Assembly: GCA_016584305.1 (NCBI GenBank)
Contig: JACEEZ010013560.1
Span: forward strand, 1,114,400-1,178,399
Length of the DNA stretch: 64,000 bases
Direction of reading: 5' to 3'
From: Chionoecetes opilio
Lineage: Eukaryota > Arthropoda > Malacostraca > Decapoda > Majidae
The position numbers and the translations under genes were made by a program. Below the pieces are notes generated by a model. The model saw only the letters and a program-made list of their open reading frames with translations, made no database searches and was not told where the DNA came from. Positions 10,515 to 21,330 of this stretch are shown here, one piece after another. Positions within the stretch are counted from its first letter, which is position 1; each line of letters begins with the position of its first letter.

Positions 10515-12554
10515 CCTGCGATTCCCAGACTTTTGCGGTTCCCGGACCAGTGCTCCCCCCCTATTAGTCCGGGAAATCGAGGTTTGTGTGTACTCAAATC
10601 ATGCAATGGAAACCCCTCCCACCCTGCACCCCTATGTGGCCCTGCCGCAGTTTTGCCACACGTACGATAATTATCATACGTGTACGATAAATTTACCTCC
10701 GGTTACCTCCTTATGAAGCTGAAAGCCTATCTCACATTCGAAGGCACTATTCTTGGCATTGTCCACCCTCTCTTGTTCAACAGGCATAGGAGAACTTGTG
10801 CATTGTCTATTGGTGGCAGTTTACGTAGGTCACCTATACGCGGAAGTTGTAGTACTTAATACTGATATGTTTTATTTTCCTAATCTGTCTTTCAATTATA
10901 AATGGCACATGAAAAATAACTACCAAAAATATATCTTTATTTTTGGAAGTAATTATGTTTCACTTAATACAGTAACTATATTTCCGCCCAGTACTTGGCA
11001 ATGGCAGGACAACTGTACAGATTCCCAGATTATCATCGCGTTGTTGACTCCTCCTATTGGGTGCTCTAGTATGGGATTCACATATTTAAACAAGTATGAA
11101 TATGCAGCCAGAGTTGTCATAGGTCAATGGTATGCAGCATGCAGGTTGCATCTTGCATAGGCGTAATTGACATTAATATGTATCTCAGCCACTGATTTAT
11201 CAGTGTGTTACCTTGATTTGTATATGCTTTTGCACTGAACTTAAATATAACTGCTAATAAATAGAAGAGCATGAATAAAATAAATGCATGATGCTTGTAT
11301 TTTGGATGAGCACAGGATGAAAATATTGTTTGAATTAGATAATGTTTTAGGAGGATGCAAGTATTTATTGAGGCACAAAAAAAATTGCGAAGTCTAATAT
11401 CTTTTAGCTCTACTTTGAAGTGTGTTAATTAGATGTCCCTTTACATCAGTAGTCATAGAGTGTGTATTTTTGAAAAATCTCTGTGGAAATTATCCACCAA
11501 CCACCCTCTCAATTAGTAGAGTAGTACACTCATACCGCGATTTACGAACACACTATTTACGAATTTTCGAAGATACGAACAAAATTATTTTGTCCCAAAA
11601 TTTGGTTTACACACGAATAATTCGAAGTTACGAAGAAAAGTTCGTAAATTCATAAAAAAAAAAATTAAAAAAATGTAATACATAAATAGTAAGAATATTT
11701 ATAACACCTAAATATTGTAAAAGGTTCAGTAAACAGAACCATTGGCTCAGCACATCCACACGCGGGGACGCTCAAGATTGTTTGTTTACATATTCTCCGA
11801 CCAGTCGTGCTGTGTTTATGAACATTATTGTGTATAATCAGACATTTCAGTGATTATTTCAGTGAATAATGCCTCCCAAGCATGGTGCCAGTGCTAGTGT
11901 GGGTGGTCCTAAGCCCAAGAAAGCCAGAAAAGCCATAACACTAGAGAAACCTCTGCTAATTCATCACTAAAAACCCACGGGCCCTAAAAGGTCATGTTAA
12001 GGCTACGTTACCAGTCATATACCGTTCTAGCAAGAAGGCATGGACCAACAGATATTTATTTGAGGACTGGTTCACCAATTACTTTTGCCCTGCAGTGGAG
12101 AGGTACTGCTCTCAGAAGAACATCTCTCTAAGGCACTGCTCCTCCTCGACAATGCTCCAACCCACCCTGTTAACCTCTCTGACTTGTCAGCGCACGTAAG
12201 AGTAGAGTTCCTGCCTTTTATAGCAGTTTATGACATTCTATGGATGTGATTATTGTCCATAGGAACCTATCTCAAATTAAATAATGGGGTTAAATGGGAA
12301 AAATATTCTATTTACGAATTTTCGATTTACAAACAGTTTTGTCAGGAACATAACCCATTCGTAAATCGAGGTGGCCGTGTAGTAGTTTTGTTCAAAGGGG
12401 GTTGAACAAAACTACTACACGGCCACCTCGATTTACGAATGGGTTATGTTCCTGAAAAACTGTTTGTAAATCGAAAATTCGTAAATCGAATATTTTTCCC
12501 ATTTAACCCCATTATTTAATTTTATTAGATTTTTATCTGAATTATTAAAATTAG

Positions 12555-12631
<77 letters not shown>

Positions 12632-14823
12632 ATAATGGTATCAGGTAGAAAATAAGGTAATTTAAGTAAAATATAAGTATTGGGATATGATAAATGAACA
12701 ATCCCAGCGGTATTAACCATTATCACCTTATATTATCACCTTCATTAGAAACGACTGGTCATTAGCCGCCGTTATAATATTTGTGCCTCAGATACGTTGA
12801 CACGTAGTCTAGGTATTCGGGGTGGCCCCTGCCGCCCGCGATTAAATTTAGTACACTTTAGATTCCCAACTTAGCAACACCTCTTGCTAAGCTTCTCCGA
12901 TTAAATCGAGAAGTTGTATTTGAATTTGTATATATAAGTTAAAAACCAAAGGTCGTGTTTTAGCAACACTGCGAATATCCCGCCACGTCAAGTTGGTTGA
13001 TAGCATGTCCTGAAGCCAAACCAAAACACTCAACTCCGTCGTTCACCTCCGGCTATGATCACGCGCGCCACGCCGAGTGCCGTGTTGGTGCAGTATTGAT
13101 CAAGTCCTTTAAGCCAACATAACCCTCCTATCCACCTGATAAGTATCTTAGTTAGTGCTAGCTGGGTTAGCTTGTCGGGAAAAGATAGGCATTGGTTTCT
13201 GGAGGTAAGAATTAAAGTTAAACATATTTTTGTGCCATAAATTTTTATACTTTTGGAGTGAAATACAGTAAACCCTCTCTAATTCGAACTAATTGGGGGA
13301 AGACCTGGGTCGAATTAGCCGAAAGTCCGAATTATCCGATGGTTACCTCTATCCCCTCCACACAATAAGAACTCGCTAAAAGATGCTAAAACAGCACAGA
13401 TTGTAGTACTTGTACCCACCAAAACATGGCTAATACTGAAGTCTTGAAATGCAGTACTACTGTACACAGCACTCAGGTGTCACTGATAGCGTCTTCAGGC
13501 AAGGGCTGCGTTCAGTAAGGCATTGCTAATGGGCGCACACGCAGGCGCACAGTGACGTCAGCATAGAGTATGCCTAGTACACGCCACCCTCACACAGCAG
13601 CACTGCTGGGAGGTGGATCGCCAATGAGTTGCCAGCTCACGCCACAATCAAAGGGCAAAGAAAGACTCCTCTTCTTACCTCCTTAATATTTCATTTCCTG
13701 CTGCTATAACTTCTGCTGCATCAAATACTGGGTCATCAAGTTATTCTGCAACAATTAGAATAGCCACCAAGATAAATTTTGGCAGCTGCTATCTTGGTAG
13801 CAATATGTATTGTGAAACGTTCAGTATCGTTCAGTAGGAAGAGTGCGAGGGGGGTGGGGGTGACCGCTACTGAACACAACAGTGGTGTCACTGGGGATAT
13901 GTAAGGTAAGGTCTTCGGTGCTTAATGTGTTGGAGGCGATGTGGAGGCTGGCTGATGAAGTAGATGGCACAGAGGAGGTGGAAGATGCTGCAGAAAACTT
14001 TGACAATTTGAACAATGTGTGCACAATTCGATCTTCAGTTTGGATTATGGAAAGTTGTTGAAAAATTCGATCTGGGCCTGAAACGGCGAATTATCCAGTT
14101 TGAATTATACGGCTTCAAATTAGAGAGGGTTTACTGTCTTGCTTTTGCTGTTTCATGACTATGTATAATTACTAAATCACATAATGTGTGTTCATGCTCA
14201 TGATTAATCTTTAGAAAGATTACAAAATTCTTTCATATCAGTGTGCTGCATACTACTACAGTATACCCTTCTCTGATTTTTTTTTTAGCTTTTTCTTATT
14301 ACTTTCTTAGTGCCTGTTCATGCACTTACCTTTACCGGAAAAAATGTATTGATCTTTTATAATCTTCCCCAAGACAACAAATAAAGTTAATCGCCCTCCA
14401 GAATATTGATGCCCAAAGCTGTGTTCACATATTCACTTAATTTCAAAAGAACATATGCTTGCTACATATAGCTTCACATCCTAACCAGACATTGTGCCCC
14501 TTCTCCTAGGCTTATGTGGTATAACCTCATTTAAGATAGAATTTCAGCCTCAACATTGCTTACCATCGTATTATATAGCTTGAAAAATATATGTTGTAAA
14601 TGGGCATATATTATATGAAATTTTTCTTTATTCACATAGAAAACTACCAAACACTCGCCTTCGAAATGACCAAGATGTGCAACGCCTCACAGACTACACA
14701 GAGTTGGAACTTGTGATGAGGGGTCAGAGTCGCCTCCCTGCCACACAAAGTATCACTCAGTCCACCTCTAAGAATAATTACAGCTCCATTCATGGATTCA
14801 AGAATCAGACTATTTTATACTAG
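6852..14823 (+). CDS. ANKRD40: ANKRD40-like gene, last two coding exons (5' partial)
   Basis: Joining 6852-6999 and 14640-14823 gives about 110 codons ending in TAG, matching the conserved C-terminal domain of ankyrin repeat domain-containing protein 40. Diagnostic blocks are VLKVRV, DFIEIDL, LLAACCREM, VERIRKLPNTRLRNDQDV and ELELVM. The domain is ubiquitin-like in size and its function is poorly known. The N-terminal ankyrin repeats are not visible upstream and presumably lie before the window. Both junctions use GT-AG and the split Arg codon (AG|A) is restored by splicing. The 7.6 kb intron holds several transposons. The gene converges on MTR. The last approximately 40 residues are less conserved, as in the family. 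A variant poly-A signal ATTAAA at 15066-15071 is possible. Confidence 0.85.
7000..8457 (+). other. ANKRD40-like intron, first part
   Basis: No exon was recognised. Between about 7418 and 8047, short inverted ends built on TAGAAGGGC suggest a small DNA element whose core includes a GC-rich part with two CCAAT-type motifs (7530-7600). No target duplication was resolved. The 74-codon frame at 7678-7902 has no recognised family. Confidence 0.4.
8458..8907. mobile_element. pogo-like MITE carrying a LINE 3' end
   Basis: The termini CAGGAGAACCTCGTTTAACC and, inverted, CAGGAGAACCTCGTTTATCC are flanked by TA (8456-8457, 8908-8909). The core (about 8575-8800) is the 3' end of the jockey-like LINE also seen at 26395-26640. 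It is preceded by a long poly-T and followed by a G run where that LINE has its poly-A. A second copy with the same cargo lies at 57538-57934, so the LINE piece was captured before the element spread. Confidence 0.82.
9645..9730 (-). mobile_element. SINE 3' fragment, reverse orientation
   Basis: A poly-T run at about 9646-9660 precedes CACTTCTATGCCTATAGCGC and a block containing GTGACCTCCAGGG. These are the reverse complement of the SINE 3' end seen in full at 39790-40115. The head is missing. Confidence 0.7.
9740..9937. mobile_element. Right-hand part of a family A element
   Basis: From about 9760 the sequence matches the right half of family A (GACGTAAAAGTCCGCGGCGG, GGTTGCCGGACAGTAAATAC, GGACGTTTGCGGTTCCC). 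It ends in the inverted terminus AACGAGGTTTGTGTG at 9937, followed by TA. The left half is absent. Confidence 0.75.
9965..10590. mobile_element. Family A TIR element, complete deletion derivative
   Basis: The ends are CACACAAACCTCAATTTCCC and its inverted counterpart ATCGAGGTTTGTGTG, with TA on both sides (9963-9964, 10591-10592). Inside are two poly-T tracts and a partial duplication of the block starting CCTCCCGCCAGGTGGCAGC, but only the head of the LINE-derived segment. No transposase is present. Confidence 0.85.
10753..11160 (+). other. 135-codon ORF of unknown nature
   Basis: An open frame from ATG at 10753 to TAG lies inside the large intron of the ANKRD40-like gene, on the same strand. 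It has hydrophobic stretches (ELVHCLLVAVYVGHLYAEVV) and a Trp/Tyr-containing C-terminal half, but no family or motif that I recognise. AT-rich intron sequence can give frames of this length by chance, so it may not be coding. Confidence 0.2.
11527..12384 (+). mobile_element. Tigger/pogo element, internally deleted
   Basis: The left terminus (CATACCGCGATTTACGAAC near 11533) and the inverted right terminus (CACCTCGATTTACGAATGGG, ending about 12384) enclose Tigger transposase remnants. The right end is repeated as the mirror image from 12402. A TA target could not be assigned because the ends are degraded. Confidence 0.65.
11869..12240 (+). pseudogene. Tigger-type transposase remnants
   Basis: At 11869 the frame MPPKHGASASVGGPKPKKAR followed by KAITLE is the usual start of a Tigger/CENP-B-like transposase before the first HTH. 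After a deletion, about 12040-12175 encodes the DDE-region pattern LFEDWFTNYF, VERYCSQKN and a degenerate LLLLDNAP block. Frameshifts and stops make it non-functional. Confidence 0.7.
12274..12523. repeat. Near-perfect 122-bp inverted repeat, 6-bp spacer
   Basis: Arms 12274-12395 and 12402-12523 are reverse complements with only a few differences and a 6-base spacer (AGGGGG). Each arm carries the Tigger right terminus plus flanking sequence. The structure would form a long hairpin in DNA or RNA. Confidence 0.9.
12557..12628. repeat. (AT)n microsatellite
   Basis: About 36 uninterrupted AT units, just after the inverted repeat. Confidence 0.95.
12629..13265. other. Intron sequence, nothing recognised
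   Basis: No exon, terminus or repeat was recognised in this part of the ANKRD40-like intron. Confidence 0.45.
13266..14136. mobile_element. pogo-like TIR element (CAGTAAACCCTCTCTAATTC)
   Basis: The ends CAGTAAACCCTCTCTAATTC and, inverted, CAGTAAACCCTCTCTAATTT are perfect for 19 bases. TA precedes the left end; the right flank is degenerate. Near 13925-14015 a frame reading LADEVDGTEEVEDAAENFDN could be the acidic tail of a transposase. Much of the right half recurs at 20440-20640. The element is non-autonomous. Confidence 0.8.
14137..14639 (+). other. End of ANKRD40-like intron
   Basis: AT-rich sequence ending in the acceptor CACATAG at 14633-14639. No other feature was recognised. Confidence 0.5.
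14640..14823 (+). CDS. ANKRD40: ANKRD40-like terminal coding exon
   Basis: One base completes the split Arg; then AAA CTA CCA AAC ACT (KLPNT) continues through RLRNDQDVQRLTDYTELELV to a Ser/Thr/Asn-rich tail and TAG at 14821-14823. The KLPNT and ELELV blocks are the strongest family markers. The tail after VMRGQSRLPA is divergent. Confidence 0.88.
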
Positions 14824-15789
14824 GTGTATCCATTCTTCTTCTAACCTAAGTGTTTAACTTTTACTTCCTATAAATTGCAGCATCAGTTTGAGGATGTTGA
14901 ATATTATATAAATTTGTGTGTATGTTTGTGTGTAGCTACTTTTGTCTCAATGTTAATTTGAGCATATTTAGAAACCTAAGAACTAAACCTAGAAGGCATA
15001 AACTTTCTTTATTTTTCAATTTTCCCCACAGAAAATACTGTTTTTTTGTAAGTGCTCTCTCTCTCATTAAAGTAATAAGTGTTTATAATGCGTTATTAGG
15101 GTCATTTCATGATAAATTACCAGATGCTCTGTATTCTTGACTCTTTAAAGGGACCGTCCGCCATGGGTTTTTTTACAATTTCTGATGAATATCAAAATAT
15201 TAAGAAAAATTACAAAGCCTTGTTCATCCTACAGCAGTCATGTGGCGAAATTTTATAGCAATATTTGCTAAAAACTGGTTTTGGCTGATTTTCTGCCCCA
15301 TCCCCTGAAAGATGACTCATAAAGATAGCAAAAGGAAAATATTTCATTAGCAAACGGAAAATATGTCATTATAATGTAGCTGGTTTAGCTTCTAAATTAT
15401 TGGAGTTAAAGGATGATGTAGCACAAGATAAAAAACCCAATGTTTTTTGCTGAAAAGAAAATATATTGCATTGTTATATAGAATTTTTTTTTTTTTATGC
15501 AGAAAATTATGATATATGGAAGAAAGACAGGAAAATCAATACCTTACAGATTAATGAAATAGATTTGATTGTCAAATTTGATAGTGAGAAAAGCAGGATT
15601 ACGATTTTTAGACAAAGTCAACATAAAGATGTAAATTTTGGAAAAAAAATCCTAGCTGATGCAAACCTTGAAGTGGTAAACTCTTACTAATACCTTGGAC
15701 ACTGGATCAACAATGATATTACCACCTTGACACATTAGGAAGCTACAAGAGGCCTGGAGACTTACACGTAGTAGTTCCTGATTCTTGCA
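14824..15789 (+). other. ANKRD40-like 3' flank / probable 3' UTR
   Basis: AT-rich sequence downstream of the stop. An ATTAAA at 15066-15071 could serve as a variant poly-A signal. Short degenerate LINE-like pieces appear from about 15350. No other gene was recognised. Confidence 0.4.
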
Positions 15790-18326
15790 TTACCATTATA
15801 TAGACATATTTTTTCAGGTCTATAAGACAAAGACTAGGGATTTAGTGGGACCGTTAAAAATACAGCCGGGTGAGATTGTAAGTTCTGATGAGGATATGCA
15901 TAAAATTTTAAATGATTATTTCTTAAGTGTTTTTACTCGGGAGGATATACAGACGGTACCTGATAGTGAACAGATGTTTAGAGGAAGCGATGATGAGAAA
16001 CTCAGATATTGTGATAACTAGGGCAATGGTAGAAGAGGGTATAGATAGAGTGAAGCATTTTAAGTCACCAGGACCAGATGAAGTTTATCCCAGAGTATTA
16101 AAAGAATGCAAAGAGGTTGTTAGTGAGTCGTTAATACACATTTTTAGGAAATCAGTTGATATAGGCAAAGTGCCGTTAATGTGGAGGAAGGGAAATGTAG
16201 TCCCCATATTTAAGAAGGGAGACAGAGGACTAATGTAAATTATAGACCCGTTAGTCTAACGTCAGTGGTAGGTAAATTATTGGAATCTATTATTGCAAAA
16301 AACATTAAGAGAGCACTTAGAAAAGCAGTTTGGTAATTGATTCACAACATGGATTCACCAAGGGTAGGTCATGTCTCACCAATTTATTGAGTTTTTATAG
16401 GAAAGTTTATGAGACGGCAGATAATTTGATAAGGATTATGATATAATATATCTGGACTTTAGTAAGGCATTTGACAAAGTACCACACGAGCGACTCTTAA
16501 ATAAGGTTAGGGCTCATGGAATAGATGGGAAGGTTCTTCGTTCAGAGCTTGGCTAAGTGATGGCAACAAAGGGTTACAATTAATGGCTCTAAATATGAAT
16601 GGGGGCAGGTAATGAGTGGAGTTCCACAAGGGTCTGTTTTGGGTCCATTACTATTTTTTTTTTACATCAACGACTTGGATAGTGGGATTAGCAGTGATAT
16701 CAGCAAGTTTGCTGATGATACTAAGGTTGGTGGGATTATTAGATCACAGTCTGATGTAAACATATTGCAGGGAGACTTTATTATTACACACAAACCTCGA
16801 TTTCCCGGACTAATAGAGGGGAACACTGGTCCGGGAACCGCAAAAGTCCGGGAATCGCAAGTATATAAAAAAAAAAAAAAAGTCCGATGCCATTACCCAC
16901 CCCCGGACGTTTATCCTACTCTAGTATTTACTGTCCGGCAACCGACAATATCAACTACCCCGCCGCGGACTTTTACGTCCGCTGAGCATGCAGCCACCTG
17001 GCGGGAGGCAGCAGAAAGTGTTCAATAGTCTCAAGAGACGTTCCTGCACCAGGGGCAGTGGGGGTCAGGGGACTAACGGAGGCTGTGCAGGTGAACCGTG
17101 AGTGTCGTGTGCCCAAATGTAAACAATACGACCGCTGAGCATGCTGCCACCTGGCGGGAGGCAGCAGAAAGTGTTCAATAGTCTCAGAAATGTTCTTGCA
17201 CCAGGGGCAGTGGAAGTCAGGTGACTGACGGAGGCTGTGCAGGTGAACCGTGAATGTTGTGCCCCCAAATTTAAACAATACGACCGCTGAGCATGCTGCC
17301 ACCTGGCGGGAGGCGCGGACACTGACCATGGGTGACAGGAGACGCTCGGACCGCCGGTCTACTTGGTCAATTTACGAACAGGACCAGGCATTTCAACGTA
17401 AAAAAATAAATAATAATAATAATAATAATAATTGTCCGAGACTGACATATTCCCGGACCTCGGATTTTGTCCGGCAAATCCGATATCCGGGAAATCGAGG
17501 TTTGTGTGTATTTATTTACTTATTTATCAGTGAGATAAATTAAATGAGTCAGTAGTCAGGTGGCAGATGGAATATAATATTGATAAGTGTAGCATAATGA
17601 ATGTTGGTAGAAAAAACCCTGGTAATAAGATACACCATATGCAATGTATCGCTGAAAAGATCTTGGAGTGAGGGTGAGCTCAAACCTCCGTCCTAAGAAG
17701 CAATGTATTGAGGCTAGAAATAGAGCTAATAGGGTGTTCAGATTAATTACCAGGAGTGTTAAAAGTAGAAGTGCTGAGGTTATTATAAAGCTTTATTTGG
17801 CTCCAGTCAGACCTCACCTAGACTATGCGGTTCAGTTTTGGTCTCCGTATTACAGGATGGATATAGCCTTATTAGAATCAGTGCAGAGAAGGATGACCAA
17901 AGTGATTCATGGGATGCATAACTTTAGTTATGAGAAGAGATTGAAGCTATTAAATTTACACTCACCCGAGAGACGTAGAGTAAGGGGCGATCTGATAGAA
18001 TGTTAAAATTTTTGGATACAATAAAGGAGATGTAGGAAAAGTTCTTACAGCTAGTAACCAGGGTAGAACAAGAAGTAACGGATTCAAGCTGGAAAAACGT
18101 AATTTAAAAAAAGAAATAGGGAAAAACTGGTTCACAAATAGGCTGGTAAATGATTGGAATGGACTCAGTAGACAGGTAGTTAGTGCGGAGTCATTAGGGT
18201 GCTTTAATAGGAGGCTAGATACATTCATGGAAAGGGATGAAAAGTGGATGTAGGTAGTGTTAAGTAATAGGAACTACCTCGTGGGTGGGTCTCGCGGCCT
18301 TTTGTAGCTTCCTTATTTTCTTATGT
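15790..18326 (+). pseudogene. CR1-like LINE reverse transcriptase, degenerate and interrupted
   Basis: Reading-frame pieces run in the normal order of a CR1/L2-type non-LTR reverse transcriptase: VGPLKIQPGEIVSSDEDMHK, then KSPGPDEVYPRVLKECKEVV, FKKGDRG, RPVSLTSVVGKLLE, YLDFSKAFDKVPHERLL, SGVPQGSVLGPL, KFADDTKVGG, RWQMEYNIDKCSIMNVG, VRPHLDYAVQFWSPYY and ERRRVRGDLIE. FADD is the catalytic motif (YADD in many relatives). Frameshifts and stops are frequent. A family A element (16787-17508) splits it between the catalytic domain and RWQMEYN, and the original frame resumes beyond it. The 3' end is about 18326. It is dead. Confidence 0.85.
16787..17508. mobile_element. Family A TIR element inserted in the LINE
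   Basis: The ends CACACAAACCTCGATTTCCC and the inverted counterpart are identical for at least 20 bases, flanked by TA (16785-16786, 17509-17510). The LINE-derived inner block beginning with the CCTCCCGCCAGGTGGCAGC motif is present three times in tandem (about 16980-17315), so this copy is an internally rearranged, non-coding derivative. Confidence 0.88.
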
Positions 18327-18860
18327 TATATATACAAAAGCTAATACAGTACATTGATAAGTAAATTTCATATGTGGACAGTTGATGTCAAAATGGAATT
18401 GTTTGAAGCTTAACTGTACAGCCATGAACACTCCCCACCTATAATGGAGAAATATTAATACATACTCCTATGAAGAATGTATACATTGCATACAACAATG
18501 CTTTCACGGATTTGTATACATTACCTGGCTGGTGCAGTGCAAGTGAGATGTTTACTTACTGCAATGATAGAAGCTGTCAGGCTGTGATAAGGAACCTTGT
18601 GTACAGGTTTATAGATAGACTAAGAATCCCTAGAAAATAGTATAATTGTAGAAATCTGGTTTAGTGATGTACTACGTATGATTTCAATAAATAACATTGT
18701 GAAGCATTGGTTTAATCTATTAGGCTATATGTAAATTTTCATAAATACTTTACCCATCATTATCTCAAACTCTGTGTAATGGTAATTAAATATACTTTTA
18801 TACCAATAATGCTGTGCAAATTTAAAGTTTGTCTTGGCTTTAATTTTGTATCTTTGATTC
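18327..18860. other. No recognised feature
   Basis: AT-rich intergenic sequence between two LINE relics. An AATAAA at about 18686 is present, but no transcript is supported. Confidence 0.4.
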
Positions 18861-19430
18861 ATGCTGCATTTCTTCTTCTTTCTGTTTAACGTCAGTTTTT
18901 CCCATAATATTTTATGAGGTTAGACGGCCGATGATACACTTCCAACTATCTCTATTCGTTGCCTCAACATCATCAATGCCCAATGCTGCCAGATCCACTT
19001 CACCACACTGCCTCCATGTCTTCCTTGCCCTGCCCGGTGGACGGCGACCTGGCACTTCCACTCTAACAGCTCTCCCCAATGCCTCACCACCTTCTCTCCT
19101 CTTCACGTGCCCAAGCCACCTCAATCGCCTTACTCTCAGCACTACTCAGTTCCTTCAATCCACATTTTCTTGCCACCTCTTCACTGGACACTTCTCTCCA
19201 ATCACACCCAACCAACACATCCTCCAACTTCTTCGTCAAAACCCATGTCTCGGAATCATAAAGCAAAACTGATCTTATACATGCTTCAAATACTCTTCCT
19301 CTGTTTTTCAGTGGAATACTCGTTTATCAGCAGTCCCGCTATCTCTCTCCACTTCATCCATGTAGTTGTTACCCATGTTCTTACTGCTCTCTACACTCCA
19401 CCCTCGCTATCTAACATGTCACCAAGATAA
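18860..19430 (-). pseudogene. LINE 3' end (GHVKRREGGEALG type)
   Basis: Two overlapping - strand frames encode LYDSETWVLTKKLEDVLVGC (19084-19266) and RLRWLGHVKRREGGEALG plus VEVPGRRPPGRARKTWRQC (18912-19142), the C-terminal end of an arthropod non-LTR retrotransposon polyprotein. The break between frames and the lack of any RT core show a 5'-truncated relic. A second copy lies at 62900-63320 in the same orientation. Confidence 0.8.
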
Positions 19431-19497
19431 CAAAACTGTTTCACTTCTTCTATTACATCACAATTCACTTCTATTATTTATTCCTCTTCTTCTGGCG

Positions 19498-19741
19498 GGT
19501 CACCCTTAAACGTGACAAATTCAAAATAGCCGCCACCGAAACATGAAAAATTCATTTTTGTCATATCTAGGGTATATATATGTATAAATAATGATCTCAA
19601 CGGATACCTTGTACCTGAAAACATACAAAAAGATGTTCAATTTATGTTCTTACCATGTCTGGTACCAAAGATATGACCCAAAATGAATTTGTCAAGTTTC
19701 GGTGGCGGCCATTTTGGATTTGTCACGTTTAAGGGTTCACC
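19498..19741. mobile_element. Foldback MITE
   Basis: The left end GGTCACCCTTAAACGTGACA and the inverted right end (GGTGAACCCTTAAACGTGAC) match for about 46 bases with few differences. Weaker pairing continues inward for another roughly 40 bases, so most of the 244 bp can fold back on itself. No coding capacity; superfamily not assigned. Confidence 0.85.
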
Positions 19742-20180
19742 GTTGAAAATACAGTCGGGCAAACCACCTAGATCGATTTAGAACATATAAATACGTCTAC
19801 AAATGTTGTTTGCCAGCCGTAAACATGAAATGCCTCCACCATTAACATTTTCTGAAATTTGACCTAGTCTATAAAGAATAGTAGCGTGATTGTCAGTACA
19901 TGTATTACACATCGATATCTAATTGTTTTGAGCTCTTAGGCCTAGCATTGTTTTCTAACTTAAAGATGGATTGATATCAAACTGAAATGTTTAGGGCACT
20001 ATGAAAATGTTATTTGAATATTTATTTGCTACACAGCCATTACACGATGTGCGTCGAGGATGTTTAATGCTTTCATGGACCTGTGTGTACGTTCCTACAT
20101 CTACGTTTCCTTATATACCAATTATTATTTGCCTAAAGCTCGATGAATGTTGGTTGTGATTCATCTTCCAATGCATCTCT
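19742..20180. other. No recognised feature
   Basis: AT-rich intergenic sequence without a terminus or coding motif that I recognise. Confidence 0.4.
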
Positions 20181-20640
20181 CCCCTTTACCACCCTCTTAT
20201 GTTGATAGTATTCGCGTATTAACGCAGTATATGCCTCCTTCATCTTGACATGATCGAGTATTGTGGATAGCTGCCACGATATCTGTGGCCGTGGAATGCC
20301 GCAGCCTCCTCCTATTCCTCATCAATCTTGACTTAGGTGCACGTGGTTGAGACTGTGGGGGAGCGAGGCTCAGCGAGCTCCATACCATGGCGGAGCGCTA
20401 CTGAACTGGTGAACATCTGGCAGGTGTCACTGGGGATTTGTAAGGTAAGGTCTTCAGTGCTTGAGGTGCTTAATGTGTTGGAGGCGATGTAGAGGCTGGC
20501 TGACGAAGTGGATGGCACAGAGGAGGTGGAAGATACTGCAGAAAACTCTGAAAATTCGAACTTCAGTTCTGATTATGGAAAGTTAATAAGTTGTTGAAAA
20601 ATTTGAACTTGGCCTGAAACAGGTCGCATTATCCTGTCAG
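20180..20640. mobile_element. Partial copy of the 13266-14136 element
   Basis: The stretch at about 20425-20635 (GTGTCACTGGGGATTTGTAA, TGTTGGAGGCGATGTAGAGG, GAAAGTTAATAAGTTGTTG) matches 13880-14095. The termini are missing or unrecognisable. Confidence 0.6.
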
Positions 20641-20885
20641 GGGGGGGAGGGGGTCTTTAGGTTTCTTACTTCTCTCTTCTCTTTACTCTTTCTTGGTGTT
20701 GAGGTATTCTGAGGGGGATTCCTGAAGGGGCAGTCTTGGTCAAGGGGAGTAGATCAGGCCCTGTGGACAGACAGAGACTTGCATAGTGGCCGTAAGATGG
20801 AGCCAGGTGATGCTGCCATGAGAATAATGCCAGATCTGACAGAGGCTTCACATTGCTCTGGGCCACAATTACCTTTTGAAATCTA
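20640..20885. repeat. Dispersed repeat, unexpanded counterpart of the 48 kb minisatellite locus
   Basis: Blocks GGGGGATTCCTGAAGGGGCA, TTGGTCAAGGGG, GATGGAGCCAGGTGATGCTG and TTACCTTTTGAAA occur in the same order as at 48000-49160. Here the part containing GGAGCC...GCTGCCATG is present about once instead of about 29 times. Confidence 0.75.
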
Positions 20886-20889
20886 GGAA

Positions 20890-21330
20890 ATCACAGGCAA
20901 ATTATTTAATTAGAAGTTGAGATAAAGGGAAATAAGTTATTTCACAAGGACAGGTTAGGCAGGAGAGGAGGAGTTGTACTTTATGCCAGGGATACATTGC
21001 AGTGTTGTGTTAACAATGTTATAAAAACAGATGATAGTGTAGTCTATATGGGTGGAAATTAAGAGAAGGAACTGATACAAAATCTGATGGTCTTCGGTGT
21101 AGTGTACAGGCCTCCAAACTTATGTAAGGAAGATTCAGTTCCTATATATGGCATGAAATAAGCAAGGCTTGTAGATATAATCAATTATTTTTTTATGCGT
21201 GGTAGAATTCAATCTTAGGAACATAACTAGGATTTAATTGTAGGAAGCAATGACGCAGAAAATTTGTTAAAACTATTTCAGGATAACTTCCTTAAACAAG
21301 CAATCAAGGAGTACTTATTTTATAGTACGG
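20890..21330 (+). pseudogene. LINE endonuclease fragment (CR1-like)
   Basis: Discontinuous + frames encode GRRGGVVLYA, VVYRPPNLCK and a block ending NLLKLFQDNFLKQAIKEYLF. This is the pattern of the exonuclease-endonuclease-phosphatase domain of CR1-like LINEs (GGGVALY, VYRPP, IQDNFL). Stops interrupt it. It is a separate, 3'-truncated copy on the same strand as the 15790-18326 LINE. Confidence 0.75.

Noticed and set aside
10043..10606. Lys- or Phe-rich frames around 9544-10606 and similar ones at 54758-55071 and 58426-58700
   Set aside because: They are poly-A/poly-T tracts inside family A elements, with no conserved protein sequence.
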